Assembly (NCBI RefSeq): GCF_011440375.1
Contig: NZ_JAAOIR010000001.1
Coordinates: 310,001-374,000 of the forward strand
DNA: 64,000 bases
Source of the DNA: Halorubellus sp. JP-L1
GTDB lineage: Archaea > Halobacteriota > Halobacteria > Halobacteriales > Natrialbaceae
Direction: 5' to 3'
The notes under the pieces are model-generated. The model was not told the DNA's origin. It saw nothing but the letters and a program-made list of their open reading frames with translations, and searched no databases. The first letter of the stretch is position 1, and the number at the start of each line of letters is the position of its first letter. This document shows positions 48,932 to 57,081 of this stretch, piece by piece. The position numbers were made by a program, and so were the translations under genes.

Positions 48932-50407
48932 GTGTCATCGCTCTCGTTCGAACCGCTCGCGTACGAGGACATCGACCCCGAGCGGCGTCCGAGCCTTCGG
49001 CAGGCGCTCGTTCCCGTGCTGGGCATCGTCCTCTTCCTGAGTATCGGATCCGGCTACCTCGAGCTCGCACCGCACGCGCCGCTGCTCTGGAGCGTCGTCC
49101 TGACCGGCCTCGTCGGCAAGTACTGGCTCGGCTACTCGTGGGACGACCTCTACGACGGCGCCGCGCAGAGCCTCCTCACGGGCCTCCAGTCGATACTCCT
49201 CCTGTTCGTCATCTACGCCCTCATCGCGACGTGGATCGCCGCCGGCACCATCCCCGGCCTCATGCAGTACGGACTTGAGGTCCTGACGCCAACCGTGTTC
49301 CTCCCCGTCACCGCCGTCCTCGCCGGGGTCGTCGCGTTCGCCATCGGGTCCTCGTGGACCACGGCGGGGACGCTCGGCGTCGCATTCGTCGGCATCGGCT
49401 CCGGCCTCGGCATCCCGGTGCCGATGACCGCGGGCGCCATCCTCTCCGGCGCGTACGCCGGCGACAAGCAGTCGCCGCTCTCGGACACCACGAACCTCGC
49501 CGCCGCCGTCACCGACACCGACCTCTACGACCACATCCGTGGGATGCGCAACGGGACCCTGCTCGCGTTCGGCCTCTCCGTCGCGCTCTACGCCGCCCTC
49601 GGACTGCGCGCCGGCGGGGCCATTCCCGCCGGGCAAGTCGCCGAGATCCAGGGCGCGCTCGGCGGCGCGTACGACCTCTCCCTACTCGTGTTCGTGCCGC
49701 TGGCCGTGACGTTCGGACTGGCGCTCGCCGGCTACCCCGCGCTCCCGACGCTCGTCGCCGGCGTCTTCGCCGGCACCACCACCAGCGTGGTCGTCCAGGG
49801 CGTCGACTTCACGACCGCGTGGACGGTGTTCCTGAACGGAACGAGCCCCGAGACGGGCGTCGAGGTCGTCGACGGCCTCCTCGCGAGTGGTGGCCTCGCC
49901 GGCTCCGCGTGGACGATCTCCGTCGTCGTCCTCGCGCTCTCGCTCGGTGGCCTGCTCGAGCGCACCGGTGTCCTCGCCGTGCTCGCCCACGAGGTCGCAT
50001 CCCTCGTCTCCGACCGCCGGAGCCTCGTCGCGAGCACCGGCGCCTCCGCCGTCCTCGTGAACGTCTTCTCCGCACAGCAGTACATGAGCATCGTCGTCCC
50101 GGGGATGACGCTCCGAAACCTCTACGACGAGTACGACCTCGACTCCGCGGACCTCTCCCGGGCCATCGAATCCGCGGGAACGCCCACGGGCGCGCTCATC
50201 CCGTGGCACGCCGGCGGCGTCTACATGGCGGGCGTCCTCGGCGTCGCCCCCTGGGCGGGCGCGTGGGGGCTCGCCGGGTTCGCGCCGTACTACTTCTTCG
50301 CGTTCCTGTCGCCGCTCGTCCTCTTCGCGAGCACTCTGGTCGGTCGCGGGTTCGTGACGACGCCAGCGGAGGCGGACCAGTCGTCTCCCGCCGTGGCTGA
50401 CGACTGA
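48932..50407 (+). CDS. nhaC: Na+/H+ antiporter NhaC family
   Basis: 491 residues from GTG 48932 (MSSLSFEPLAYEDIDPERRPSLRQAL). This start fits NhaC N-termini and the TATA spacing. About eleven membrane segments include the family blocks VVAFAIGSSWTTAGTLGVAFVGIGSGLGIPVPMTAGAILSGAYAGDKQSPLSDTTNLAAAVTD (ion-binding region) and FSAQQYMSIVVPGMTLRNLYDEYDLDSADLSRAIESAGTPTGALIPWHAGG. It exchanges internal Na+ for external H+ to keep cytosolic sodium low, central to halophile physiology. Some relatives exchange malate/lactate. Monocistronic; the gap from the tRNA hairpin (48707-48931) shows only promoter sequence. Confidence 0.9.
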   Translation: MSSLSFEPLAYEDIDPERRPSLRQALVPVLGIVLFLSIGSGYLELAPHAPLLWSVVLTGLVGKYWLGYSWDDLYDGAAQSLLTGLQSILLLFVIYALIATWIAAGTIPGLMQYGLEVLTPTVFLPVTAVLAGVVAFAIGSSWTTAGTLGVAFVGIGSGLGIPVPMTAGAILSGAYAGDKQSPLSDTTNLAAAVTDTDLYDHIRGMRNGTLLAFGLSVALYAALGLRAGGAIPAGQVAEIQGALGGAYDLSLLVFVPLAVTFGLALAGYPALPTLVAGVFAGTTTSVVVQGVDFTTAWTVFLNGTSPETGVEVVDGLLASGGLAGSAWTISVVVLALSLGGLLERTGVLAVLAHEVASLVSDRRSLVASTGASAVLVNVFSAQQYMSIVVPGMTLRNLYDEYDLDSADLSRAIESAGTPTGALIPWHAGGVYMAGVLGVAPWAGAWGLAGFAPYYFFAFLSPLVLFASTLVGRGFVTTPAEADQSSPAVADD

Positions 50408-50462
50408 CCCGTCACCGTCGACTCGTCACCGTCGACTCGTCCGGGTGAGACGGCCGCGACGA

Positions 50463-51728
50463 CTACGCCTGCCGCGGGTCGAGTGCGTCCCGGAGGCCGT
50501 CGCCGAGTGCGCCGAACGCCATGACGGTGAGCGCGAGGAACACGGTGGGAACGACGGGCGTCCACCAGACCTGCGGGAACGCGGCCTGGAGGCCGTTGAA
50601 GCCGTTCGCGATGGTCTCGCCCCAGGATTCGTTCATGATCCTGTTCATGCCCATATACGCGACGGCGGTGTGGAGGAGGATGAGGAGCGGGATCATGCGC
50701 GTCATCGCGGTGACGACGGTATTGGAGACGTTCGGGAGGATGTGCTCGCGGATGACGTACCAGTCGCTCGCGCCGGCGTTCTTCGCGGCGAGCACGAACT
50801 GGTCCTCGCGGCGCTGCAAGGTCTCGCTGCGCACGAGGCGCGCGATGCCGCCCCACGAGAACAGGCCGAAGACGAGGACGAACAGGAACAGCGACCGCCC
50901 CCAGAACGCCAGCAGGAGGTACGCGACGAACGCGGGCACGGTCTGTTGGGCGTCGACGTACCCCATGAGGACGGTGTCGACGCGCCCGCGGAAGTAGCCC
51001 GCGACGGTGCCGACGGCGGTGGCGAGCGGGACGATGAACAGCGACGTGACGAACGCGAGCTCGACGACGACGCGCATCCCCGAGATCGTGAGCGCGGTGA
51101 GGGGCTTCCCGAGCGCGTTCGTCCCCAGCGGGTACCTGAGGGTGCCGTGGCAGCGCTCGCCTGCCGCGGAGCCGACGCAGTCGGAGACGTAGTAGTTTAT
51201 CGGCGTGCTCGTGAACGCGGGTGGCTGGCTCTGGACGGCCGTGTCGATCGTGGGCGGGTAGAGGACTGGGCCGACGACGCCGAGGACGAACACGGCCGCG
51301 AGGAAGAACAGGGACCCGGTCGCGAATCGGTCACGGCGGAGGCGCTCCCAGTAGAACCGGGTGAGTCGCGGCTGTTTCGCGAGCGGGACGACCGCGAAGC
51401 ACGCGAACGCGAGGATCGACGCTAGGAACAGCCACTCGATGCCCCTGACGTCCCAGTACAGGGGGAGGAGCCGCTGGCCGAACAGCGTGGTGGTTGGGCC
51501 GATACCCTCGAACAGCGGTTGCTTCGGGGGCATCTCGAAGTAGTCGTAGAGGACGCCAGCCGAGAGGACGGCGACGCCGACGAGGAAGACGAGCGTGCGC
51601 GCGCGAAGCGACCGCCTGGACGGTTCGATCGCGTCCCAGTCCACGGTCTCGAACTCGGCGATCGCGGTCGCTTCCGTCGCCGAATCAGGGGGCGTCCCCG
51701 TCGTCGCGTGGTCGTCGACGTCAGTCAT
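50463..51728 (-). CDS. Dipeptide/oligopeptide ABC transporter permease (DppC type)
   Basis: 421 residues from ATG 51728. An acidic cytoplasmic N-terminus (~45 residues) leads to two extra membrane segments (~55-78, ~115-135), then the DppC/OppC core with SDCVGSAAGERCHGTLRYPLGTNALGKPLTALTISGMRVVVELAF and the EAA loop VLAAKNAGASDWYVIREHILPNVSNTVV. The GTNALGKP and EAA elements are diagnostic of importer permeases of the Dpp/Opp class. It is divergent from the DppB-type gene (52003) with a ~275-bp gap holding an inverted repeat. No binding protein or ATPases are adjacent. The long N-terminal extension is unusual for DppC (~300 residues). Confidence 0.85.
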   Translation of the reverse strand: MTDVDDHATTGTPPDSATEATAIAEFETVDWDAIEPSRRSLRARTLVFLVGVAVLSAGVLYDYFEMPPKQPLFEGIGPTTTLFGQRLLPLYWDVRGIEWLFLASILAFACFAVVPLAKQPRLTRFYWERLRRDRFATGSLFFLAAVFVLGVVGPVLYPPTIDTAVQSQPPAFTSTPINYYVSDCVGSAAGERCHGTLRYPLGTNALGKPLTALTISGMRVVVELAFVTSLFIVPLATAVGTVAGYFRGRVDTVLMGYVDAQQTVPAFVAYLLLAFWGRSLFLFVLVFGLFSWGGIARLVRSETLQRREDQFVLAAKNAGASDWYVIREHILPNVSNTVVTAMTRMIPLLILLHTAVAYMGMNRIMNESWGETIANGFNGLQAAFPQVWWTPVVPTVFLALTVMAFGALGDGLRDALDPRQA

Positions 51729-51772
51729 GCCAGTAGTTACCGGACTCGTCGGCGCACTCGTTGAAAAACCCA

Positions 51773-51791
51773 TCAGTGTGTCAAACACTGA
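51773..51791. promoter_or_regulatory. Palindromic operator candidate between dppC and dppB
   Basis: TCAGTGT (51773-51779) and ACACTGA (51785-51791) are perfect 7-bp inverted arms around GTCAA. The site lies between the divergent permease genes, about 45 nt before the DppC start and 17 nt before the TATA box of the dppB unit, so one dimeric regulator could control both. The regulator is unknown. Confidence 0.5.
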
Positions 51792-51807
51792 CTTTGGTCA
51801 TCGAACG

Positions 51808-51815
51808 GTATATGG
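51808..51815 (+). promoter_or_regulatory. TATA box of the dppB unit
   Basis: GTATATGG at 51808-51815 is centred about 29 nt before ATG 51840. Transcription should therefore begin within a few bases of that ATG, which is the first codon of the micro-ORF ladder and not of dppB itself. Confidence 0.55.
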
Positions 51816-51839
51816 TCTCGTCGCGTCCACGTCCGACCA

Positions 51840-51890
51840 ATGCAGTGGGGCGAGTGCGTCCGACCTCGGACCGAGGTGCTTTCACGGTGA
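51840..51890 (+). CDS. First rung of the micro-ORF ladder before dppB
   Basis: 16 codons, MQWGECVRPRTEVLSR, from ATG 51840 to TGA 51888-51890. It is correctly placed for leaderless initiation from the TATA box at 51808. Its TGA overlaps the GTG of the next rung (GTGA 51887-51890). GAGGTG (codons Glu-Val) lies 8 nt before that GTG. It was probably the original leader before the 29-bp unit was multiplied. Translation is inferred. Confidence 0.45.
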   Translation: MQWGECVRPRTEVLSR

Positions 51891-51997
51891 CCCGCCGGAC
51901 CGAGGTGCTTTCACGGTGACCCGCCGGACCGAGGTGCTTTCACGGTGACCCGCCGGACCGAGGTGCTTTCACGGTGACCCGCCGGACCGAGGTGCTT
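51868..51997. repeat. 29-bp tandem repeat, four full copies and a partial, before dppB
   Basis: Units 51868-51896, 51897-51925, 51926-51954 and 51955-51983 are identical; 51984-51997 is the start of a fifth, ending where the dppB start region begins. Each unit begins GGACCGAGGTGCTTTCACGG and continues with TGACCCGCC, so each carries GAGGTG plus a GTG start codon overlapping a TGA stop. There are no spacers, so it is not a CRISPR array. 29 is one less than a multiple of three. Confidence 0.97.
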
Positions 51998-52006
51998 CCG
52001 TCGTGA
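51887..52006 (+). CDS. Four further micro-ORFs in series, ending on the dppB start codon
   Basis: Frames 51887-51919, 51916-51948 and 51945-51977 each encode MTRRTEVLSR; 51974-52006 encodes [10 protein letters not shown]. Every one begins with GTG and ends with a TGA that overlaps the following GTG by the four bases GTGA. The last TGA (52004-52006) overlaps the dppB GTG at 52003. Each contains its own GAGGTG site for the next frame. Together with the frame at 51840 they form a five-step ladder leading ribosomes to dppB. Expression is inferred from arrangement only. Confidence 0.45.
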
Positions 52007-52992
52007 ATCGACAGTACGTCGCGCGCCGCGCCATGTTCGGCGTCGTCTCGTTCTACGCCGTGCTGTCCCTCGCGTTCTTCTTCATGGCGCTCGCGCCGGA
52101 CCCGAACAAGGCCCTGCTGGCGTACCAGGGCGGGAGCGAGGAACAGATCCAGACGCTCCTCGCCGCGAAGGGGTACGACGAACCGCTCCTGGAGCGCTAC
52201 GTCGGGTACCTCTGGGACATAACGACGCTGGACTGGGGACAGACGACGGGGCGCTTCGGTCGCGGCGGCCCGGAAGTTCTGGACGTGCTCGCGAAACACC
52301 TCCCGTACACGCTCGTCTACGTCGTTCCGGCGGTCGTCGTCGGCTTCGCCGGCGGCATCGGCCTGGGCGTCTACGCCGCAATCAAGAAAGGCGGGTACGT
52401 CGACCGAGTGGTCCAGTCGGTCGGGTACTTCGGGTTCGGCATCCCGAACTTCTTCTTTGCGGAGCTCGCGCTGTTCGCGCTCGAGGAGCAGTACGGCATC
52501 CTCGACTTCACGATCGGTCGGCAGAGCTCGCGGGTCTACACGCCCGGCGAGCTCTTCAATATCTGGACGGTGGACCACCTCCTCCAGTTCGCGGTCGTCG
52601 CCGCTATCCTCGCGGTCTCGCTCGTCGCCGGACAGCTCCGGTACGCGCGCTCGGAGTGCCTGGAGTACGTCTCCGCTGACTTCGTGAAGCTCGCGCGAGC
52701 GAAGGGCGCGAGCGAGTACCGCGTGATGGCCCACGTCGCTCGGAACGCCGCGCTGCCGCTGATGGCGATGTTCCTCGCGGACCTCGTGACGGTGCTCGTC
52801 GTGCACGTGTTCGTCCTCGAGTTCGTGTTCAACGTCCCCGGCATCGGCCAGATGGGTATCGTCGCCGTCAAGCAGCGCGACCTCCCGTTCGTGATGGGGA
52901 TCACGATCGTCATCGCGGGGTTCGGCGTCGTCGCGAACTTCCTCCAGGACGTCGGCCTCGGCGCGATCGATCCCCGAACCGAGACGAACTGA
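52003..52992 (+). CDS. Dipeptide/oligopeptide ABC transporter permease (DppB type)
   Basis: 329 residues from GTG 52003 ([20 protein letters not shown]). Six membrane segments with DppB/OppB features: the first helix then a long outside loop ([30 protein letters not shown]), [27 protein letters not shown], and the EAA loop [30 protein letters not shown]. It should pair with the divergently encoded DppC-type permease. The start is preceded by a five-step ladder of micro-ORFs linked by GTGA overlaps, with GAGGTG 8 nt upstream of the start codon. Confidence 0.86.
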   Translation: MNRQYVARRAMFGVVSFYAVLSLAFFFMALAPDPNKALLAYQGGSEEQIQTLLAAKGYDEPLLERYVGYLWDITTLDWGQTTGRFGRGGPEVLDVLAKHLPYTLVYVVPAVVVGFAGGIGLGVYAAIKKGGYVDRVVQSVGYFGFGIPNFFFAELALFALEEQYGILDFTIGRQSSRVYTPGELFNIWTVDHLLQFAVVAAILAVSLVAGQLRYARSECLEYVSADFVKLARAKGASEYRVMAHVARNAALPLMAMFLADLVTVLVVHVFVLEFVFNVPGIGQMGIVAVKQRDLPFVMGITIVIAGFGVVANFLQDVGLGAIDPRTETN

Positions 52993-53104
52993 CCGTTCGC
53001 CGGATCGTCGCGCGGTCGCCATCGCGCCGCGACGTCGCTCGTCGGCCCACTGGGGCGGGGGGAGAAACGAAATCGTTTTCCTCGCGCTCCGAGTTCGTGG
53101 AGTC

Positions 53105-53635
53105 ATGAGCGAGAAGCCGGCGTCGATGTACCGGGAGATCTCGAAGCCGCCGTACACGCGGCGCGAGTACATCACGGGCATCCCTGGGTCGAAGATCGCA
53201 CAGCACAAGATGGGCGACGCGCAGAGCGATCCCGAGGACTATCCCGTCCAGATCAGTCTGCGCGTCGACGAGGAGCTCCAGATCCGTCACGGCAGCCTCG
53301 AGGCCGCGCGCCTCTCGGCGAACCGGCACCTCATCAAGGAGCTCGGCGAGGGCAACTACAAGATGATCCTGCGGAAGTTCCCGCACCACGTGATCCGGGA
53401 GAACAAGCAGGCGACGGGTGCGGGCGCGGACCGCGTCTCCGACGGGATGCGCCAGGCGTTCGGGAAGGTCGTCGGCACGGCCGCACGCATCGGTGACGGC
53501 GAGCGATTGTTCACGCTGTACTGCGACGTCGACCAGGCCACCGCCGGCAAGGAGGCGTTCCGGCGCGCGTACAACAAGATCAGCCCGCCGTGTCGCATCG
53601 ACGTCGAACGCGGCGAGGAACTCCTCGTCTCCTGA
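53105..53635 (+). CDS. rpl10e: Ribosomal protein L10e (uL16)
   Basis: 176 residues. [37 protein letters not shown] is the L10e start, and [55 protein letters not shown] contains the loop reaching the peptidyl-transferase centre. Equivalent to bacterial L16. It assembles late on the 50S subunit. It is a single gene between dppB and sucC; AAATCGTTTTCC about 30 nt upstream is the likely promoter. Confidence 0.96.
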   Translation: MSEKPASMYREISKPPYTRREYITGIPGSKIAQHKMGDAQSDPEDYPVQISLRVDEELQIRHGSLEAARLSANRHLIKELGEGNYKMILRKFPHHVIRENKQATGAGADRVSDGMRQAFGKVVGTAARIGDGERLFTLYCDVDQATAGKEAFRRAYNKISPPCRIDVERGEELLVS

Positions 53636-53738
53636 GGACGCGCGACGCCGGCACTCCTACCGACGTCCCCGTCCGTCACGACGCCGACGCCGAAGACCCT
53701 GAGCCGTGGCGCTCGCGACCGACGCCAGCGACATCACC

Positions 53739-53807
53739 GAGTCGTCCGCGACGGATCCCACGAGCCGTCCGCGACGGATCCCACGAGTCGTCCACGACGG
53801 TCCCGTC
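53739..53807. repeat. 23-bp tandem repeat upstream of sucC
   Basis: GAGTCGTCCGCGACGGATCC plus CAC at 53739-53761 is repeated at 53762-53784 (one change) and again, degenerate, at 53785-53807. It lies in the 245-bp gap between rpl10e and sucC, about 70 nt before the sucC start. It contains no start codon overlap. Function unknown. Confidence 0.9.
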
Positions 53808-53879
53808 GCCGTGCGCGAACGCTCGCCCGTTTCGATACTACTAACTCGCGGCTGTCGGTACTTCGAGACGAGTTACATC

Positions 53880-55034
53880 ATGAAGCTTCAGGAATACCAA
53901 GGGAAGCAGGTCTTCGCCGACGCCGGCATCCCGACACCGCCGTCGACGCTCGCGTCGACGGTGGACGAGGCGGTAGCCGCGGCCGACGACATCGGATACC
54001 CGGTCGCGATCAAAGCCCAGGTCCAGGTCGGTGGACGTGGGAAGGCAGGGGGCATCAAGCTCGTCGACAATGCCGAGGAGGCTCGCGAGGCCGCGGAATC
54101 CATCATCGGGATGGACCTCAAGGGCATCCCCGTCGACCGCGTGCTCGTCGAGGGCGCCGTCGACTTCGTGAACGAGCTGTACGTCGGCGTGACGATGGAC
54201 CGCGGCGAGGGCAAGCCCGTGGTGATGGTGTCGACGAAGGGCGGCGTCGACATCGAGCAGGTCGCCGAGGACGACCCGGACGCGATCGTTCGCGAGCACG
54301 TCGACCCCGTGTACGGGATGCATCCGTTCCAGGCGCGGAAGGCCGTCTACGACGCCGGCGTCGAGGCGGACGTCGCGCTCGACGTCGCGAAGATCGTCCA
54401 GACCGTCTACGAACTCTGGGACGACAGCGACGCGACCGAGGTCGAGATCAACCCCGTGATGGTGACGAGCGACCGCGAGGTCGTCGCGGCCGACGCCGTG
54501 ATGAAGATCGACGAGGACGCGATGTTCCGCCAGCCGCGGTTCGAGGAGATGGAGGACGAGGCGAACGCCGGCGGCGACGAACTCGAGCAGAAGGCCGACG
54601 AGTACGGGTTCGACTACGTGCGTCTGGACGGGAACGTCGGTATCATCGGGAACGGTGCGGGCCTGGTGATGACGACGCTCGACCTCGTCGACCACTACGG
54701 CGGGAAGCCCGCGAACTTCCTCGACATCGGCGGCGGTGCGAAGGCCGAGCGCGTCACGAACGCGCTGGACATGGTATTCAGCGACGAGAACGTCGATAGC
54801 GTCGTGTTCAACATCTTCGGGGGCATCACGCGTGGCGACGAAGTCGCACGCGGCATCAACACGGCCCTGGAGCAGTTCGACACGATCCCGAAACCGGTCG
54901 TCGTCCGGCTCGCGGGCACGAACTGGGAGGAGGGCATGGAGATTCTGAACGAGGACCTGGTCGAGGTCGAGAAGACCCTCGAGGACGCAGTGCAGCGTGC
55001 AGTCGAGAACGCAGAGGAGGTGAGCCAGCAATGA
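53880..55034 (+). CDS. sucC: Succinyl-CoA synthetase (ADP-forming), beta subunit
   Basis: 384 residues from ATG 53880 ([21 protein letters not shown]). ATP-grasp domain with [18 protein letters not shown] and the C-terminal CoA-ligase domain ([43 protein letters not shown], then [18 protein letters not shown]). It catalyses, with SucD, succinyl-CoA + ADP + Pi to succinate + CoA + ATP in the citric acid cycle. The stop overlaps the sucD ATG (ATGA). Length and motifs are standard. Confidence 0.96.
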   Translation: MKLQEYQGKQVFADAGIPTPPSTLASTVDEAVAAADDIGYPVAIKAQVQVGGRGKAGGIKLVDNAEEAREAAESIIGMDLKGIPVDRVLVEGAVDFVNELYVGVTMDRGEGKPVVMVSTKGGVDIEQVAEDDPDAIVREHVDPVYGMHPFQARKAVYDAGVEADVALDVAKIVQTVYELWDDSDATEVEINPVMVTSDREVVAADAVMKIDEDAMFRQPRFEEMEDEANAGGDELEQKADEYGFDYVRLDGNVGIIGNGAGLVMTTLDLVDHYGGKPANFLDIGGGAKAERVTNALDMVFSDENVDSVVFNIFGGITRGDEVARGINTALEQFDTIPKPVVVRLAGTNWEEGMEILNEDLVEVEKTLEDAVQRAVENAEEVSQQ

Positions 55035-55900
55035 GCGTATTCGTCGACGACGACACGAGAGTCATCGTGCAGGGTATCACGGGCGGCGAGGGCAAGTTCC
55101 ACGCCGGCCAGATGATCGAGTATGGCACCAACGTGGTCGCCGGTGCGGTCCCCGGGAAGGGCGGGCAGGAGGTCCACGGCGTCCCGGTCTACGACACCGT
55201 GGAGAAGGCGGCGCGCGAGGAGGACGCGGACGCGAGCGTCATCTTCGTGCCGCCGGCGTTCGCTGCGGACGCGATCTTCGAGGCGCTGGACGCGCCGATC
55301 GACCTGGCTGTCGCCATCACGGAGGGCGTCCCCGTCCAGGACATGGCGCGAGTGAACAAGCGCCTGGGCGAGGTCGACACGCGCCTCATCGGCCCGAACT
55401 GTCCGGGCATCATCACGCCGGGCGAGGCGAAGCTCGGCATCCTCCCCGGGAACATCTTCGAGTCCGGGAACGTCGGGCTCGTCTCTCGCTCGGGGACGCT
55501 GACGTACCAGGTCGTCTCGAACCTCACCGACCGCGGAATCGGGCAGACGACCGCGATCGGCATCGGTGGCGACCCCATCATCGGGACGGACTTCATCGAC
55601 GCGCTGGAGGCGTTCGAGGCCGACCAGGACACGGACGCGGTCGTGATGTGCGGCGAGATCGGTGGCGAGGACGAGGAGCAGGCCGCGAAGTTCATCGCGG
55701 AGCACATGGACACGCCCGTCGCGGGCTTCATCGCGGGCCGGACGGCGCCGCCGGGCAAGCGCATGGGTCACGCGGGCGCGATCGTCTCCGGGAGCGGTAC
55801 CGGGACGGCGCAGTCGAAGATCGACGCCCTGAACGATGCGGGCGTCCCGGTCGGCGACACGCCCGAGGAGGTCGCCGACCACATCGAGGACTTCCTGTAA
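55031..55900 (+). CDS. sucD: Succinyl-CoA synthetase (ADP-forming), alpha subunit
   Basis: 289 residues, start overlapping sucC by 4 nt. [35 protein letters not shown] is the CoA-binding Rossmann start; [20 protein letters not shown] is family-specific; the phosphohistidine is His247 in [21 protein letters not shown]. The complete pair sits in one operon, as usual in haloarchaea. No further genes follow in the same direction. Confidence 0.97.
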   Translation: MSVFVDDDTRVIVQGITGGEGKFHAGQMIEYGTNVVAGAVPGKGGQEVHGVPVYDTVEKAAREEDADASVIFVPPAFAADAIFEALDAPIDLAVAITEGVPVQDMARVNKRLGEVDTRLIGPNCPGIITPGEAKLGILPGNIFESGNVGLVSRSGTLTYQVVSNLTDRGIGQTTAIGIGGDPIIGTDFIDALEAFEADQDTDAVVMCGEIGGEDEEQAAKFIAEHMDTPVAGFIAGRTAPPGKRMGHAGAIVSGSGTGTAQSKIDALNDAGVPVGDTPEEVADHIEDFL

Positions 55901-56130
55901 CGCTTCGACGCGGGCCCGGACTCCGTCCGGTCCGACCCGGACCCCGGTCTCGTTCTTTCGACGCTTCGCACTCGGTAGCGACGGTGCGGTCGAGACTCGA
56001 ACCGACCCACCCCGGGAGACCACCGCTGCGAGTGAAGCCGCGGCTCCTGGGCGTCGAAGAGGGATTTCGCGGCGATCGCGGAGAAAGGCGTTCCGTCGCC
56101 GAGTTGTGCTGTGCGGTCGTGGCCGAGACT

Positions 56131-57000
56131 TCACCCGAACAGCCAGGCCTTGAGACGCGCGAAGAACCCACTGGGCTCGTCGTCAGTGTCCTCGTTCGAC
56201 CCGCTCGCAGCCGTCCCGTCGGTGTCGGCGTCCGCGGTCGCGTCGGCGTCGAGTCCGCTGCCAGCGAGCGGTCCGGCGGTGCTCGACGACCCGCTCGTCG
56301 TCGACCCGCCGACCGCGACGTCGTCGGCGTCCAGGTCGACCTCCGAGATGTCCGTGGAGTCCTCGAACGCCTCGTTCCCCTCCGTCGTCGGCCGCCCGAA
56401 CGACTCTCCATCGTCGGCGTCCGCGTCCGCGAGCGCCTGCGCCACTTCCTCGGCGGATAGCGGCTCCTCGTCCACGTCGGCGTCCCGGTCACCCGCTCCG
56501 GCGCCCTCGGTGTCCACGCCGTCGGTATCGTCTGCGTCGGACGTGGTAGTCGCGGCGGAGTCGCCGGAGCCGCCCGCGTCCGAGTCGCTGGTGGTGGATT
56601 CCACGGAGTCGTCGACCGAATCGTTGCTGTCCTGACTGTTGCCGTCGACACCCGGTTCCGCGCGTTCGCTCGACGAGGTATCGTTCGTCGTCTCGCGCGT
56701 TCGCTCGACGGGGTCGGGTACTGGCTCGTCACCACCGTCGCCGTCGAAGATGTCGTCGAGCATGTCGTCGACGCTCTCCTCGCTCACGTGCGTCCGCGGC
56801 CCGCCACCGGGCGAGTCCGATGCGGCCGCGACGTCGTCGTCGACGGAGCGCTCCGAGACGTGGGTCTTCGGGCCGCTGTCTGCGATTTCGCGGAACGCGT
56901 CCCCCGCGGCTCCGGCGAGTTCCTCGGCGCGCGCGTCCGCCTCGTCGTCGCGTCCCTCGGATGCGTCGGTGGCGGTCTCGTCGGCTGCGTCGTCGCTCAT
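56131..57000 (-). CDS. Acidic low-complexity protein with C-terminal amphipathic segment (1 of 3)
   Basis: 289 residues, no signal peptide or membrane helix. Two similar units near the N-terminus, THVSERSVDDD (about residue 47) and THVSEESVDDMLDDIFDGD (about 72), suggest a short interaction motif. A long Asp/Ser/Thr/Glu-rich stretch follows, with one ordered-looking helix (EEPLSAEEVAQALADADADDGESFGRP). The extreme C-terminus is GFFARLKAWLFG, hydrophobic and basic in an otherwise acidic protein. The next two genes on this strand encode proteins of the same style. Function unknown; likely a disordered scaffold or adaptor anchored by its C-terminal helix. Confidence 0.65.
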   Translation of the reverse strand: MSDDAADETATDASEGRDDEADARAEELAGAAGDAFREIADSGPKTHVSERSVDDDVAAASDSPGGGPRTHVSEESVDDMLDDIFDGDGGDEPVPDPVERTRETTNDTSSSERAEPGVDGNSQDSNDSVDDSVESTTSDSDAGGSGDSAATTTSDADDTDGVDTEGAGAGDRDADVDEEPLSAEEVAQALADADADDGESFGRPTTEGNEAFEDSTDISEVDLDADDVAVGGSTTSGSSSTAGPLAGSGLDADATADADTDGTAASGSNEDTDDEPSGFFARLKAWLFG

Positions 57001-57081
57001 ACTGTCACGTCCAGCAGGCCCCACCAAGAAAGTTCCTGGCACGGAGCGACGTCGCAGGGACCAGATCGGAACCGAACGCCC

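Noticed and set aside
51868-51997. Possible CRISPR array (29-bp repeats)
   Set aside because: Identical units abut without spacers; they are a tandem repeat carrying start codons.
53706-53879. N-terminal extension of SucC through the 23-bp repeats
   Set aside because: SucC proteins begin MKLQEYQGK; the extension has no family similarity.
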